A stretch of 64,000 bases of DNA from Calothrix sp. PCC 7507 (GTDB lineage: Bacteria > Cyanobacteriota > Cyanobacteriia > Cyanobacteriales > Nostocaceae): NCBI RefSeq assembly GCF_000316575.1, contig NC_019682.1, positions 5,330,001 through 5,394,000 of the forward strand, in the 5' to 3' direction. The notes under the pieces were generated by a model that searched no databases, was not told the origin of the DNA, and saw only the letters and a list, made by a program, of their open reading frames with translations. How positions within the stretch are numbered: position 1 is the stretch's first letter; every line of letters starts with the position of its first letter. Positions 1-8,779 of the stretch are shown here, in pieces. A program made the position numbers and the translations under genes.

Positions 1-2
1 CT

Positions 3-227
3 GATTCGATTGTGATGTATGACCGGGAAGAGAAAATTCCTTTATATGCAGAGGCAAACATTATTGAAGTTTGGTTAGTAGATATTAACGAGCAAATTGT
101 GGAAGTTTATCAACAACCAACAGATGCAGGATATCAGCATATTCAAAAGTTCGCTAGCGGTCAAACTTTATCAATTCAAGCCTTCCCTAATGTAAACATT
201 ACCGTCAATGAAATCTTTGGCAGATAA
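3..227 (+). CDS. Uma2-family endonuclease, C-terminal part (cut by window edge)
   Basis: The reading frame is open from the first bases and enters the window as D-S-I-V-M-Y-D-R, so the gene begins upstream and only about the last 74 residues are visible. The pattern PLYAEANIIEVWLVDI followed by a tail resembling VEVYQQPT is typical of the C-terminal half of Uma2 (DUF820) proteins, a PD-(D/E)XK nuclease-fold family that is very expanded in cyanobacteria and has no settled biological role. The internal GTG and ATG codons at 12 and 15 are unlikely starts. Two further family members occur at 16.4-17.0 kb and 62.2-62.9 kb. Confidence 0.8.
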   Translation, partial: DSIVMYDREEKIPLYAEANIIEVWLVDINEQIVEVYQQPTDAGYQHIQKFASGQTLSIQAFPNVNITVNEIFGR

Positions 228-240
228 AGTTACTTCCCCC

Positions 241-375
241 TCATGACTCTTTCATGTCCTCAACACGCAAAAAATGCACCCTACCTGAAGCATCTCCTGC
301 CGCAATGGTCATGCTGTCTGGTGCAACTGCACAGATTATTGCCCATTCATCTCGAAAATAACCTGAAATGTTGTG
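241..375 (-). pseudogene. WD40-repeat protein C-terminal remnant
   Basis: Read on the minus strand, this stretch encodes about 44 residues ending in a stop at 241-243. It includes AVAPDSMTIAAGDASGRVHF, the ending seen in the last WD40 blade of cyanobacterial NB-ARC/WD40 (STAND) proteins. A stop codon lies in frame just upstream (376-378) and no start or further blades can be seen, so this is a leftover fragment. A separate remnant resembling the NB-ARC part of such proteins lies near 29.25 kb. Confidence 0.6.
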
Positions 376-599
376 CTATTTTTTAGCTAATTTGAACACT
401 CAACCCAAAACTTGAGGTTCCGAACGGGGCTATTCTTGTTTGGAGGCTGAAAACTCACCTTCTGAGGTGCGATCGCCATGTTCTGCTCTTGAATATTAGA
501 CTAGCAAACTTCAAGAGCGATCGCTCAACCCATTTTGGCGATAAAAATTATGTTCTCCCTCATCTTCCTAGTAGTCTGTCAGGGTTGAAATGAGGGACT

Positions 600-644
600 G
601 TAGTGTGAGCGTCTCGCTCACGCGGGCTTTTCGGCCCGCACTAC
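600..644. repeat. 45-bp perfect three-way-junction palindromic repeat
   Basis: The outer arms gtagt and actac enclose two adjacent perfect hairpins: gtgagcg/cgctcac with a 3-base loop, and gcgggc/gcccgc with a 6-base loop. All arms match exactly. It sits in the non-coding stretch 376-753, which otherwise holds HIP1 octamers and no gene that I can recognise. Confidence 0.7.
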
Positions 645-753
645 CAAAAACCCCTCAAAACAAAATTGACAAACCACTAGATTCCCCGCACTTAAACTCA
701 GTACCATCTCGTAGGATAGATGTGGAAGTGCGATCGCAAAAGTAAAAATACCT

Positions 754-1881
754 GTGGTAAATCAAGAAGAAATTGCCCAATCCCTGCTGCAAACCCCTTT
801 ATATCAACTGAGTGTAGAACTCAAAGCCCGTTTTACCAGCTTTGGCGGGTGGGAAATGCCTGTACAGTTTGCTGGTATTAGTCGTGAACATGAGGCTGTC
901 AGAAATGCAGCTGGGATGTTTGATATTTCCCACATGGGTAAATTTACCCTCCAAGGTAAAAGCCTAATTTCCCAACTCCAGCTTTTAGTTCCCTCAGATT
1001 TGAGTCGCTTGCAACCTGGTCAAGCTCAATACACCGTATTATTAAATTCCCAAGCAGGGATTATTGACGATATCATCGTCTATTATCAAGGTGAAGACAG
1101 CAAAGAAATACAGCAAGCAGTCATCATTGTCAATGCCGCAACCACAGATAAAGACAAAGCATGGCTATTGCAACACCTTGACCTGGAGCAAATCCAATTT
1201 CAAGACATTTCTAGAGAAAAAGTTCTCATTGCTGTGCAAGGGCCAAAAGCAATTAACTACCTCCAGCAGTTTGTCCAAGCAGACTTAAAACCAATTAAAG
1301 CATTTGGTCATTTAGAAACAACCATACTAGGTAAACCAGGTTTCCTAGCGCGCACAGGTTACACCGGGGAAGATGGATTTGAAGTGATGTTAGATCCAGA
1401 AGTAGGCGTAGAATTGTGGCAACGTCTTAATAATGCTGGTGTCATTCCCTGTGGACTCGGTGCAAGAGATACCCTACGGCTAGAAGCAGCGATGGCACTT
1501 TATGGGCAAGATATCGACGACAACACTACCCCCTTAGAAGCAGGTTTAGGGTGGCTAGTTCATCTTGATACTAAAGGCGATTTTATTGGTCGTGCTGTTT
1601 TAGCACAGCAAAAAGCTGAGGGAGTGCAGCGCCGATTAGTCGGCTTACAAATGTCAGGACGTAATATTGCCCGCCACGGCTACAAAGTATTATCCGCCGG
1701 GGAAGTTGTCGGAGAAGTTACCAGCGGTACTCTCTCCCCGACACTTGGTTATCCCGTTGCGTTAGCTTATGTTCCTGCACATCTAGCCAGTGTTGGCCAG
1801 CAACTAGAAGTAGAAATTCGTGGTAAAGCCTACCCAGCATCTGTAGTTAAACGTCCCTTCTATCGGGCAAAAAAAGGCTGA
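754..1881 (+). CDS. gcvT: Aminomethyltransferase, glycine cleavage T-protein
   Basis: The T-protein transfers the aminomethyl carbon from lipoyl-GcvH to tetrahydrofolate and releases ammonia. The 375-residue length fits the family. The N-terminal segment has FTSFGGWEMPVQF and DISHMGK; the middle has RTGYTGEDGFE and GLGARDTLRLEAAM; the C-terminal OB-like domain contains GEVTSGTLSPTLGYPVALAYV. These are characteristic GcvT folate-binding motifs. The start is GTG; no better upstream ATG is in frame. It is first in the order gcvT-gcvH-gcvP, with a gap of 214 nt before gcvH, so separate or weakly coupled transcription is possible. Confidence 0.96.
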   Translation: MVNQEEIAQSLLQTPLYQLSVELKARFTSFGGWEMPVQFAGISREHEAVRNAAGMFDISHMGKFTLQGKSLISQLQLLVPSDLSRLQPGQAQYTVLLNSQAGIIDDIIVYYQGEDSKEIQQAVIIVNAATTDKDKAWLLQHLDLEQIQFQDISREKVLIAVQGPKAINYLQQFVQADLKPIKAFGHLETTILGKPGFLARTGYTGEDGFEVMLDPEVGVELWQRLNNAGVIPCGLGARDTLRLEAAMALYGQDIDDNTTPLEAGLGWLVHLDTKGDFIGRAVLAQQKAEGVQRRLVGLQMSGRNIARHGYKVLSAGEVVGEVTSGTLSPTLGYPVALAYVPAHLASVGQQLEVEIRGKAYPASVVKRPFYRAKKG

Positions 1882-2095
1882 AGTCTGAAGTCTGAAGTCG
1901 GGAGTTAGGAGTCGGGGGTCAACCGTCAATAGAAAACTTCATTTAGTCAAAAAATCGTGTCGCCAATTGATAACATCTGAGGTTTTTAAGGAATAATGTG
2001 TGTGAGTTACTCAATCTACAGTATGGTTAATTACCAAATATGGCCTAGATTACTGTTGGGGCGATAATTTTGTTTGACTTAGAAAAGGAAGTAAT

Positions 2096-2485
2096 ATGTC
2101 TTTTGAATATCCTCAGGATTTAAAATACCTAGATAGTCATGAATATGTGCGACTAGAGGGCGAAATTGCCACCATTGGCATTACTGAGTTTGCCGTTGAC
2201 CAATTGGGTGATGTCGTCTTTTTAGAATTGCCAGAAATTGGCGACGCTATCACTAAGGGGGAAACATTCGGATCAATTGAATCAGTCAAAGCTGTTGAAG
2301 AGCTGAATGCACCAGTCAGCGGCACAGTCATAGAACGTAATGATGCCCTAATTGATTCTCCCGAACAAGTGGCAGATGATCCTTACGGAGAAGGGTGGTT
2401 CTTAAAGGTGCGTGTCAACGACCTGGATGAAATTGAGGATGTTTTAACGGCAGATGAGTATAGCGCCCAGGTAGAAGGCGTGTAG
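2096..2485 (+). CDS. gcvH: Glycine cleavage system H protein
   Basis: This 129-residue lipoyl carrier shuttles the aminomethyl intermediate between GcvP, GcvT and the L-protein. The lipoylation site is Lys65 in [18 protein letters not shown], followed by the expected YGEGWFLKV motif. A Shine-Dalgarno-like aaggaag lies just before the ATG. The protein depends on lipoylation, and lipoyl synthase (lipA) is encoded about 30 kb away in this window. No L-protein gene is visible here. Confidence 0.97.
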   Translation: MSFEYPQDLKYLDSHEYVRLEGEIATIGITEFAVDQLGDVVFLELPEIGDAITKGETFGSIESVKAVEELNAPVSGTVIERNDALIDSPEQVADDPYGEGWFLKVRVNDLDEIEDVLTADEYSAQVEGV

Positions 2486-2515
2486 AAGGGAGGCTGGGGG
2501 GAGATGTGGTTCGGC

Positions 2516-2566
2516 TTCTCTGCGAGACGCTACGCGTAGCTTGCTTCCCCGCAGGGGTACGCTCCC
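2516..2566. repeat. Dispersed repeat with gctacgcgtagc core
   Basis: The block contains the 12-bp perfect palindrome gctacgcgtagc, followed by cttgcttccccgcaggggta. Related blocks occur in opposite orientation at 11.59 kb and in decayed form at 59.2 kb. The gcvH-gcvP gap (2486-2783) holds this repeat and a G/C-biased stretch, with no gene. Confidence 0.7.
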
Positions 2567-2783
2567 CAACCGGGAGATGAGGAAAGAAAGACAAGAAAAA
2601 TAATTAATACCCCAGTCCTCATTGCCCCTTATCCCCAGAGGGGGCCCCGAGTTCCCCAATACCCAGTCCCCATTCCCCATCTATAAATAAATGATGCAAT
2701 TTCGATAAATAGATTAAGTTATTCTTCACATGTCAAGAGTATTTATTGCAAAATATTAAATAGTTGCATCTGGAGAACAATCT

Positions 2784-5726
2784 GTGGTAAGTTACGCTGC
2801 TACTCCCAAGTCAAGTAATCAAGATACTTTGGGTGAAAGAATTCAAAAGTCAAGTAATAATTTTGCACAGCGACACATCGGACCATCATCCGATGACATC
2901 CAGCAAATGTTGGAGGTATTGGGGATTCCTAACCTTGATGCTCTGATTAATCAAACAGTACCCCAGGCAATTCGGCTGCATCAATCGCTACAATTGCCGA
3001 CAGCGCAAAGTGAGTACGCAGCACTGGCTAAGTTAAAACAACTGGCGACGAAAAATCAGGTTTTCCGTTCATTCATTGGGATGGGATATTATGACTGTGT
3101 GACTCCGCCAGTGATTGCCCGTAATATCCTGGAAAATCCTGGTTGGTATACTGCTTATACTCCCTACCAGCCAGAAATTGCCCAAGGACGACTAGAAGCA
3201 CTGCTGAATTTCCAAACCATGATTATTGACTTGACGGGTTTGGAGATTGCTAATGCATCGCTACTCGATGAAGCAACAGCAGCAGCAGAAGCAATGAGTC
3301 TCAGCTATGGTGTGACTAAAAATAAAGCTAATGCTTATTTTGTCTCTCGTGATTGCCATCCCCAAACTATTGACGTGTTGCAAACCCGTGCTGAACCTTT
3401 GGGGATTAAGATCATTATCGGCGACCATCAAACCTTTGATTTTCAGCAACCAATTTTTGGCGCAGTTCTGCAATACCCTGCAAGTGATGGCACTATTTAC
3501 GACTACCGTGCTTTTATCGAAAAAGCACATGTTGAGGGTGCATTGGTGACGGTAGCGGCAGATATTTTAAGTTTAACTTTGCTGACACCTCCGGGTGAAT
3601 TTGGCGCTGATATTGCGGTAGGTAGCACTCAGCGCTTGGGAATTCCGCTGGGGTTTGGGGGACCTCACGCGGCATACTTCGCCACGAAAGAAGAGTATAA
3701 GCGACAGGTTCCAGGCCGGATTGTAGGTGTATCAAAGGATATTCATGGTCAGCCTGCATTGCGTCTAGCTCTGCAAACCCGTGAACAACACATCCGCAGG
3801 GAAAAAGCTACGAGTAATATCTGCACAGCGCAGGTGTTATTGGCGGTGATGGCGAGTATGTATGCAGTTTATCATGGGCCAGATGGATTAAAGGCGATCG
3901 CCCAAAATATCCACCAGTTAACTTTGATTTTGGCAGCCGGATTAAAGCGTCTGGGTTACAGCATCAGTTCTGAACATTTCTTTGATACGCTGCGGGTGGA
4001 GTTAGGAACACATAACCTAGAGGCAATTCTCGTCGCCGCTACAGAACGAAACATTAACCTGCGAATCTTCGATACAACTGCCGTTGGTATCTCCCTCAAT
4101 GAAACCACAACCCCAGAAGACTTAATCGACCTTTGGCAAATTTTCGCAGGACAAGATGAACTACCCTTCACCATAGAAGAATTTACCGCCTCCCCCTCTC
4201 TCCTACTCTCCCGCACCAGCAACTACCTCACTCACCCAGTTTTCAACCGCTATCACTCAGAAACTGAGTTGCTGCGCTATCTGCACAAGTTAGAAACTAA
4301 GGATTTGTCTTTAACTACATCGATGATTCCTTTGGGTTCTTGCACAATGAAGTTGAATGCAACATCGGAAATGATTCCTGTGACTTGGGAGGAATTTGGC
4401 AAGATTCATCCTTTTGCGCCCCAGTCACAAACCCAAGGCTATCAAATCTTGTTTCAACAACTTGAGGCCTGGTTAGCTGAAATTACTGGTTTTGCGGGCA
4501 TTTCCTTGCAACCCAATGCTGGTTCACAGGGGGAATATACAGGATTGTTGGTGATTCGTCAATATCACGAAAGCCGGGGAGAAGCACACCGCAACATCTG
4601 TTTAATTCCTACCTCCGCACATGGGACAAATCCAGCGAGTGCGGTAATGTGTGGGATGAAGGTAGTGGCTATTGCTTGTGATGACCAAGGTAACATTGAT
4701 GTTGATGATTTAAAAGCGAAAGCTCAAAAGCATAGCCATGAACTGGCTGCTTTGATGGTGACATATCCCTCAACTCACGGTGTCTTTGAGGAGGCGATTC
4801 AAGAAATCTGCGCTGTTGTCCACACCCACGGTGGACAAGTTTATATGGATGGGGCGAATATGAATGCTCAAGTGGGAATTTGTCGTCCTGGGGATATTGG
4901 CGCAGATGTTTGTCATTTGAACCTGCACAAAACCTTTTGTATTCCCCACGGCGGCGGTGGCCCTGGTATGGGGCCAATTGGCGTGGCTGCTCATCTTGTG
5001 CCTTTCCTTCCTGGACATCCTGTATTAGGGACTGGGGACTGGGAACTGGGGACTAGGAAGGAGAAAGTTCCCAATAACCAACGTATTGGTGCGATCGCAG
5101 CTGCGCCTTGGGGTAGTGCTAGTATATTGGTGATTTCTTGGATGTACATTGCCATGATGGGTGCTGTTAGTTTGACGCAAGCAACAAAAGTGGCAATTCT
5201 CAACGCTAACTACATCGCCAAAAGACTTGAATCATACTATCCCGTTTTGTATAAAGGGAAGAATGGTCTAGTTGCCCATGAGTGTATTTTAGATTTGCGT
5301 TCCCTGAAAAAATCCGCCAGCATCGAAATTGATGATATTGCCAAGCGTTTGATTGACTACGGTTTCCATGCCCCGACTGTCTCCTGGCCTGTAGCAGGTA
5401 CAATCATGGTGGAACCAACAGAAAGCGAATCTAAAGCAGAATTAGATCGTTTCTGTGATGCACTGATTGCCATCCGTCAAGAAATCGCCGAAATTGAATC
5501 AGGTAAAGTGGATATCCAAGATAATCTCTTGAAGAATTCACCCCACACCGCCGCCAGCCTCATCACTGGAGATTGGCAACATCCATATTCTCGTGAACAA
5601 GCTGCCTATCCCGCACCTTGGACTCGTGAACATAAGTTTTGGCCAAGTGTTGGACGCATTGATGCGGCTTTTGGCGACAGGAATTTTGTCTGTTCTTGTC
5701 TGCCAATGGATGCTTATTCTTCATAA
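2784..5726 (+). CDS. gcvP: Glycine dehydrogenase (decarboxylating), P-protein
   Basis: This PLP enzyme decarboxylates glycine and passes the aminomethyl group to lipoyl-GcvH; in cyanobacteria it takes part in photorespiratory glycine metabolism. The 980-residue single-chain form is seen. The N-terminus has FAQRHIGPS and FIGMGYYD; the PLP lysine is Lys716 in HLNLHKTF, next to the GGGGPG loop; PWGSASIL and [15 protein letters not shown] follow. The start is GTG. Between PGHPVL and the conserved [11 protein letters not shown] segment there is an insert of about 17 residues ([10 protein letters not shown] and onward, near residues 749-765). Its DNA is a gggactgggaactgggg-type repeat otherwise seen between genes. 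It keeps the frame, so the enzyme is probably functional. Confidence 0.96.
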   Translation: MVSYAATPKSSNQDTLGERIQKSSNNFAQRHIGPSSDDIQQMLEVLGIPNLDALINQTVPQAIRLHQSLQLPTAQSEYAALAKLKQLATKNQVFRSFIGMGYYDCVTPPVIARNILENPGWYTAYTPYQPEIAQGRLEALLNFQTMIIDLTGLEIANASLLDEATAAAEAMSLSYGVTKNKANAYFVSRDCHPQTIDVLQTRAEPLGIKIIIGDHQTFDFQQPIFGAVLQYPASDGTIYDYRAFIEKAHVEGALVTVAADILSLTLLTPPGEFGADIAVGSTQRLGIPLGFGGPHAAYFATKEEYKRQVPGRIVGVSKDIHGQPALRLALQTREQHIRREKATSNICTAQVLLAVMASMYAVYHGPDGLKAIAQNIHQLTLILAAGLKRLGYSISSEHFFDTLRVELGTHNLEAILVAATERNINLRIFDTTAVGISLNETTTPEDLIDLWQIFAGQDELPFTIEEFTASPSLLLSRTSNYLTHPVFNRYHSETELLRYLHKLETKDLSLTTSMIPLGSCTMKLNATSEMIPVTWEEFGKIHPFAPQSQTQGYQILFQQLEAWLAEITGFAGISLQPNAGSQGEYTGLLVIRQYHESRGEAHRNICLIPTSAHGTNPASAVMCGMKVVAIACDDQGNIDVDDLKAKAQKHSHELAALMVTYPSTHGVFEEAIQEICAVVHTHGGQVYMDGANMNAQVGICRPGDIGADVCHLNLHKTFCIPHGGGGPGMGPIGVAAHLVPFLPGHPVLGTGDWELGTRKEKVPNNQRIGAIAAAPWGSASILVISWMYIAMMGAVSLTQATKVAILNANYIAKRLESYYPVLYKGKNGLVAHECILDLRSLKKSASIEIDDIAKRLIDYGFHAPTVSWPVAGTIMVEPTESESKAELDRFCDALIAIRQEIAEIESGKVDIQDNLLKNSPHTAASLITGDWQHPYSREQAAYPAPWTREHKFWPSVGRIDAAFGDRNFVCSCLPMDAYSS

Positions 5727-5733
5727 CGTATCT

Positions 5734-5788
5734 GTAGGGTGGGCAATGCCCACCAACACCATGATACGGTGGGCATTACCCACCCTAC
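5734..5788. terminator. 21-bp-arm inverted repeat, possible bidirectional terminator
   Basis: The arms gtagggtgggcaatgcccacc and ggtgggcattacccaccctac match with one mismatch around a 13-base loop. It lies 7 nt after the gcvP stop and between convergent genes (gcvP on plus, the VanZ-like gene on minus), where a terminator is expected. No strong T-run follows, and the same type of hairpin is a dispersed repeat in Nostocales, so termination is an inference. Confidence 0.55.
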
Positions 5789-5841
5789 TACTTAATATTT
5801 CAAAAATCAAATACGATTCCTAATATATAAAAACATTGGTC

Positions 5842-6255
5842 TTACAGTTGACGTTTTTCTGTTTTGTGCAATTTCTGTTTTTCTGCCAACCAAGTGAATA
5901 GCACAATACCACAAAGGTCAGCACCTAAGTCAACTAAATCAGCAGAGCGATAGGGTACTAATAGTTGGATTATCTCATCAAGAATACAAAAAAAGAAAAC
6001 AATAAATGGTGCAAGTGGTAGATTAATATTTAAGATTTGAATTTTACGCTTATTTAAGGCTAGATGACTCAAGTAAGCAGCAATTCCTAACAAGAGAAAA
6101 TGCAAAACGGTATCGTAATGTGGAAATTGCGAGAGTTCAGTGGGAATAATTTTTAGGTAGGCTGACAAAGAGATAGACATCAAAATCCCGAAGTATAGCC
6201 AAAATGCCAAAACCCAGCGACGATTAGATTTCATGTTAATTTTTTTAACCCGCAT
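5842..6255 (-). CDS. VanZ-like family membrane protein
   Basis: The 137 residues contain about four hydrophobic segments (roughly residues 13-33, 47-66, 81-101 and 110-127). The VanZ-like signature is visible: D-E-I-I-Q near residue 95, then PYRSADLVDLGADLCG. VanZ is named from teicoplanin resistance clusters, but most family members have no known function, and nothing nearby suggests resistance. The first Met is followed by basic residues; a start at MKSNRR (6234) is equally plausible. Confidence 0.75.
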   Translation of the reverse strand: MRVKKINMKSNRRWVLAFWLYFGILMSISLSAYLKIIPTELSQFPHYDTVLHFLLLGIAAYLSHLALNKRKIQILNINLPLAPFIVFFFCILDEIIQLLVPYRSADLVDLGADLCGIVLFTWLAEKQKLHKTEKRQL

Positions 6256-6359
6256 TTTTTATAACTTCAATAATAATAAAGAGCATTCCGTAATTGGAAA
6301 CGCTCTATTTTCAGACGCGATTCATCGCGTCTCTACATGAGGGCTATAATTAGGGAAAA

Positions 6360-6629
6360 TTAGGCGTGAAGGTTGGCTTGTTCTTGCAACCACGGGTCTA
6401 CAGGCTGTCCATCTTTGCGGCGTAATTCAATTTCTACTGCAATCACTTTTTTAGAACCAGGAGGAGCGGGTTTTTGATGGAAAATAACATCATAGTCTAA
6501 AGGATTGTGATTACGTTCTTTTAACCAGTCATGCACCTTTGTTGTGGCAAAGAAAGATTGCCCATTTTCAAACATGCTGGTAATTTGCATTTGTAGCGTG
6601 TAGGGATTTATACGACCCATTTTCACCAC
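6360..6629 (-). CDS. Small hypothetical protein
   Basis: I do not recognise this 89-residue protein. It has no signal peptide or membrane segment, is rich in polar and basic residues (DWLKERNHNPLDYDV), and ends in WLQEQANLHA. The start could be the first Met or the second (MGRINPYT, 6620). Coding character looks normal, and the gene stands alone between the VanZ-like gene and a long non-coding region. Confidence 0.6.
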   Translation of the reverse strand: MVKMGRINPYTLQMQITSMFENGQSFFATTKVHDWLKERNHNPLDYDVIFHQKPAPPGSKKVIAVEIELRRKDGQPVDPWLQEQANLHA

Positions 6630-6744
6630 CTCTGTAAAATATTTTTTAGGGTAGGTAAGCTATCCATCCTATAGTATAATTTGATATTAATTTAAGGCTT
6701 GGCATCTGGACTAGTTTTCATAAGTCTTAACAGGGGAGTCAAGA

Positions 6745-6860
6745 GAGGAATTCTGGATTATTTCTCCTCGATTTTTTAATGCGGGAGGAGTCGGAAATCA
6801 GGAGTCAGGAGGGGAATTCTGGATTCTGTCTCCTGGATTCTGAATTCCTCAATGCTGGGA
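6745..6860. repeat. Degenerate gaattctggatt-type repeat region
   Basis: Several overlapping copies of gaattctggat alternate with ctcctg and ggagtc blocks, partly as inverted repeats (ggaattctggattctgtctc facing tggattctgaattcc). The gap 6630-7013 contains only this and AT-rich sequence; no gene is visible. A similar block lies at 26.33-26.39 kb. Confidence 0.5.
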
Positions 6861-7013
6861 AGTTAGTTCGGTAAACCTCATAACCTATTTTGCTGAATAG
6901 CCGTCAAAGTTAATCTATGTCAAGGAAAAACCGGAGTACGGTAAATAGTAATACTCAACTTATTCGATGATCGTTAAAATTGAATCTATAACGCGAGTTG
7001 AGGAGCTACTAAT

Positions 7014-7388
7014 ATGCAAGTGTCATACGACTCTGATAAACGCAAATTGCTGTCATCTCTGTCTCATGGGGCTGTTTTCTTTAGTACAGCATTATTTTCG
7101 ATTGGAATTCCTATTGTAATTAACTTACTGTCCGATGACCCAGTTGTGAAAAGTAACGCTAAAGAATCGATTAATTTTCACTTTAATGTTTGGTTTTGGG
7201 CAACCTTAATTGGAGTCCCACTAGGGATTATATCTTGGATTACCTTTGGCATTGGCGGAATTATATTCTTCCCCGTTGTTGCTTTGGGTTTCGCATTGCA
7301 CTGGGGACTGACGGTTTGGGCAATTTTGCACTGTTTAAGCAATCCGGATGAAGCATTCCGTTATCCGTTTATTTTTCGACTATTCTAA
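7014..7388 (+). CDS. DUF4870 domain-containing membrane protein
   Basis: The 124-residue protein has an N-terminal soluble stretch, then hydrophobic segments around residues 19-40, 58-80 and 80-108. The pattern LSSLSHGAVFFS, K-S-N-A-K-E-S-I-N-F-H and A-I-L-H-C-L-S-N-P-D-E-A-F-R-Y-P matches the DUF4870 family of small integral membrane proteins of unknown role. The gene stands alone. The ATG is supported by a weak gaggag-like sequence upstream. Confidence 0.75.
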   Translation: MQVSYDSDKRKLLSSLSHGAVFFSTALFSIGIPIVINLLSDDPVVKSNAKESINFHFNVWFWATLIGVPLGIISWITFGIGGIIFFPVVALGFALHWGLTVWAILHCLSNPDEAFRYPFIFRLF

Positions 7389-7494
7389 TTGCAATTACTA
7401 AAAATATAGTTTGTTTTGGGAAAAGGGATTGAAGAAAATATCCCTTTTTTTTATGTTTATTTCCAATATGCGATCGCTTCAAATAATTATCATA

Positions 7495-7878
7495 TTAAAT
7501 AACATCTATTGAATATTTGAGGATTTCTGCATCCACAGTTGCAATTTTTAACCTGTAATGTAAAGCTTGACAGATAAGCATTCTATCAAAAGGGTCCTTA
7601 TGCAATGCGGGTAGACTAACAAGTTGAGTAACACTATCTTCATCTAGATCAAGATTCACAATTTGATGATTGTCACGTTGTTTGGGAAGATAGATTTCTG
7701 GAGACTCTGGTAATGGTAGTTTGCCCAACTGATATTTGACAATACATTCCCATATTGAAACAACACTAAGATATACCTTGTTGTCTAGATTGCAAATTTC
7801 ATCTCTAACATCTGTTGATAGCTGAGGATCACCACTGATAAACCATAAAAAAATATGAGTGTCTAGAAGAATTTTCAT
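7495..7878 (-). CDS. PIN-domain ribonuclease toxin (VapC-like)
   Basis: PIN-domain toxins cleave RNA with a Mg-binding acidic cluster. The expected acidic residues are present: Asp6 (LLDTHIFLW), Glu44 (SIWECIVKY), Asp98 (DPFDRML) and Asp116 (ATVDAE). The length of 127 residues is normal. The start overlaps the stop of the upstream antitoxin by 4 nt, which implies translational coupling. Confidence 0.88.
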   Translation of the reverse strand: MKILLDTHIFLWFISGDPQLSTDVRDEICNLDNKVYLSVVSIWECIVKYQLGKLPLPESPEIYLPKQRDNHQIVNLDLDEDSVTQLVSLPALHKDPFDRMLICQALHYRLKIATVDAEILKYSIDVI

Positions 7879-8114
7879 CCGCCCTCAAATGCATTCAAAA
7901 TGTCTTCAGGCAGAGGTGCATCAAAATCATCGGGTACGGTGAATTCTCCAGCACATAAACCAAATGGACGTTGTTGTTTGTTAGTGGTTTTAACTGGTTT
8001 TAGTTCAGCAATTGGTTTATTTGCTTGAACAATAACAAAGCTTTCTCCAGCTTCAACTTGATTAAGATACTTTAAAGGATCTCGTTGGATTTCATCAACT
8101 GTGACTATCTGCAT
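7875..8114 (-). CDS. Phd/YefM-type antitoxin
   Basis: The 79-residue protein begins MQIVTVDEIQRDPLKYLNQV and continues with GESFVIVQANKPIAELKPV, the N-terminal DNA-binding fold of the Phd/YefM family. The C-terminal part is acidic and would wrap the toxin. It directly precedes and overlaps the PIN toxin, and antitoxin-first order fits autoregulation by the complex. Confidence 0.85.
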   Translation of the reverse strand: MQIVTVDEIQRDPLKYLNQVEAGESFVIVQANKPIAELKPVKTTNKQQRPFGLCAGEFTVPDDFDAPLPEDILNAFEGG

Positions 8115-8271
8115 TTGAGTACTTTGGCATACTGCTGTGAGGATATTAACTTGCCCAACTCAATTGTAGTGCGATCGCACTTCGCGGTATGTTGGGAGAA
8201 GTGCGATGGTTTAACCAATGCAGAGGTCTAGCAGCAAACCTGATCGATAATCGATAACCTCAATCTACTTA

Positions 8272-8691
8272 TTATTTCTTTGATGCCTTTTTGGCATCCA
8301 GTACACGGTGAACGTCTTGTCTTGTTATGCGGTCTCCTAGTTTGGGTTCTTCTACTTCAATCATCAGCGCATCAGCAGCAGCCCGAATTGCTTCAATAGG
8401 ATTCAAGCTTTTACGCCGAATGTATTTTGCCGCTAAATCCTCAATCTGAGCAATGCGTTGAAGCTGATTGACATCAACATTGTCTTTTGGTGTCTTGTAG
8501 GTAGCTACATCTAAGAATTCATTGATCTGTGCCTTGTTTCTTCCAAATAGAACTTTATAAATCGCGCCTAATGCCGATGCGTATATTCCCCTCTGCCCGC
8601 CTCTAATTGAGTATGTTTTAGTATAATTCTGAATATTCTGTTCATTCTCAATCCAATCACCAATCGCTGCTCTCAGGTCTTTGTTGAGCAT
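8272..8691 (-). CDS. Hypothetical protein
   Basis: I do not recognise this protein. The frame is open from 8775, but the first 28 codons lie partly in a ggcaggcaagatgcccgccc repeat, so I place the start at the internal Met (MLNKDLRAAIGDWIEN) at 8691, giving 139 residues. It is soluble, mixed-charge and probably helical, with IRRKSLNPIEAIRAAADALM near the C-terminus and a basic tail (KKASKK). It lies just downstream of alaS on the same strand and could be read from its transcript. Confidence 0.55.
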   Translation of the reverse strand: MLNKDLRAAIGDWIENEQNIQNYTKTYSIRGGQRGIYASALGAIYKVLFGRNKAQINEFLDVATYKTPKDNVDVNQLQRIAQIEDLAAKYIRRKSLNPIEAIRAAADALMIEVEEPKLGDRITRQDVHRVLDAKKASKK

Positions 8692-8779
8692 AATGGATGC
8701 ATAACGGTACTCAAACTTTTGGATGTATTCAATTCTCAATTCCAAGGCAGGCAAGATGCCCGCCCCAGAAGACAAAAAA

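Noticed and set aside
1882-2095. Glycine riboswitch before the gcv genes
   Set aside because: I see no tandem aptamer-like structure in the 754 or 2096 upstream regions, only repeats and AT-rich sequence.
4669-4977. 102-codon minus-strand frame inside gcvP
   Set aside because: Antisense shadow of a strongly conserved coding sequence; low-complexity His/Arg-rich translation.
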